5,112 bases of DNA from Anaerolineae bacterium (GTDB lineage: Bacteria; Chloroflexota; Anaerolineae; 4572-78; NAK82), in contig JAUVRU010000209.1 of the NCBI GenBank assembly GCA_030597485.1, positions 1 through 5,112 of the forward strand, given 5' to 3'. This document shows positions 5,094 through 5,112 of the stretch, piece by piece. The first letter of the stretch is position 1. The number at the start of each line of letters is the position of its first letter. The notes beneath the pieces are model-generated. The model did no database searches. It saw only the letters and a list, made by a program, of their open reading frames with translations, and was not told the DNA's origin. A program made the translations under genes and the position numbers.

Positions 5094-5112
5094 GAAGGGA
5101 ATACTGGGGAGC

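Larger units (their letters stand above)
4666..5112. other. 447-bp tail with no convincing gene
   Basis: Several frames are open for 65-85 codons on both strands, but none shows a domain I recognise. One is a plus-strand frame from ATG 4677 to 4916 (79 residues, four Cys in unusual positions), with GGGAGTGTGGAG just before it. Another is a minus-strand frame open from the right edge to 4858. Both pass through the inverted repeat at 4856-4911, which argues against coding. The stretch near 4918-4950 (GTCATTCCTAGGCGTGAGAG, then GGATCGGCC) resembles intergenic dispersed-repeat sequence rather than a gene. Two inverted repeats are listed separately. Confidence 0.55.

Overview
The window is about 5.1 kb of GC-rich bacterial DNA (no base count was run). 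It most resembles a member of the Chloroflexota, probably Anaerolineae-like. The support is indirect: a lipoprotein whose mature N-terminus is a long Thr/Pro/Ala linker of the 'TDTPVP' kind, a secreted protein whose mature end begins 'NLLTNGGFE', and a long perfect palindromic repeat of the AAACC/GGTTT kind. No rRNA, tRNA, CRISPR array or complete mobile element was seen.

Left part (1-3278), all on the minus strand. A redox gene pair dominates. The upstream gene (3278 to 1494) encodes a lipoprotein that joins a DUF3179 domain to a C-terminal TlpA/ResA-like thioredoxin domain with a CPTC active site. Next, after a 103-bp gap, is a CcdA/DsbD-type membrane thiol transporter (1390 to 524). CcdA proteins carry electrons from cytoplasmic thioredoxin across the membrane to extracytoplasmic thioredoxin folds, so the two probably form one pathway. 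The lipoprotein has only five cysteines: the lipidated one and two CxxC pairs, one in each domain. The membrane protein has only its two transport cysteines. A 306-bp gap with a perfect 21-bp-arm hairpin (383-427) separates the pair from the start of a secreted protein that runs off the left edge (217 to 1).

Right part (about 3405-5112), plus strand, looks like an accessory or decaying region. It starts with a short Phd/YefM-type antitoxin ORF with no recognisable toxin. Then comes a compact toxin-antitoxin operon: a clear -35/-10 promoter, a palindromic operator over the -10 box, an AbrB/MazE-type antitoxin (3797-4039) and a Doc/Fic-family toxin (4036-4431) that overlaps it by four bases. 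Just downstream is the C-terminal remnant of a SnoaL-like ester cyclase (4438-4665). The last 447 bp has no convincing gene but holds two inverted repeats.

The most interesting items are the two-domain, two-CxxC lipoprotein paired with a minimal CcdA, and the AbrB-Doc operon lying next to an orphan Phd, since Phd is the classical partner of Doc.
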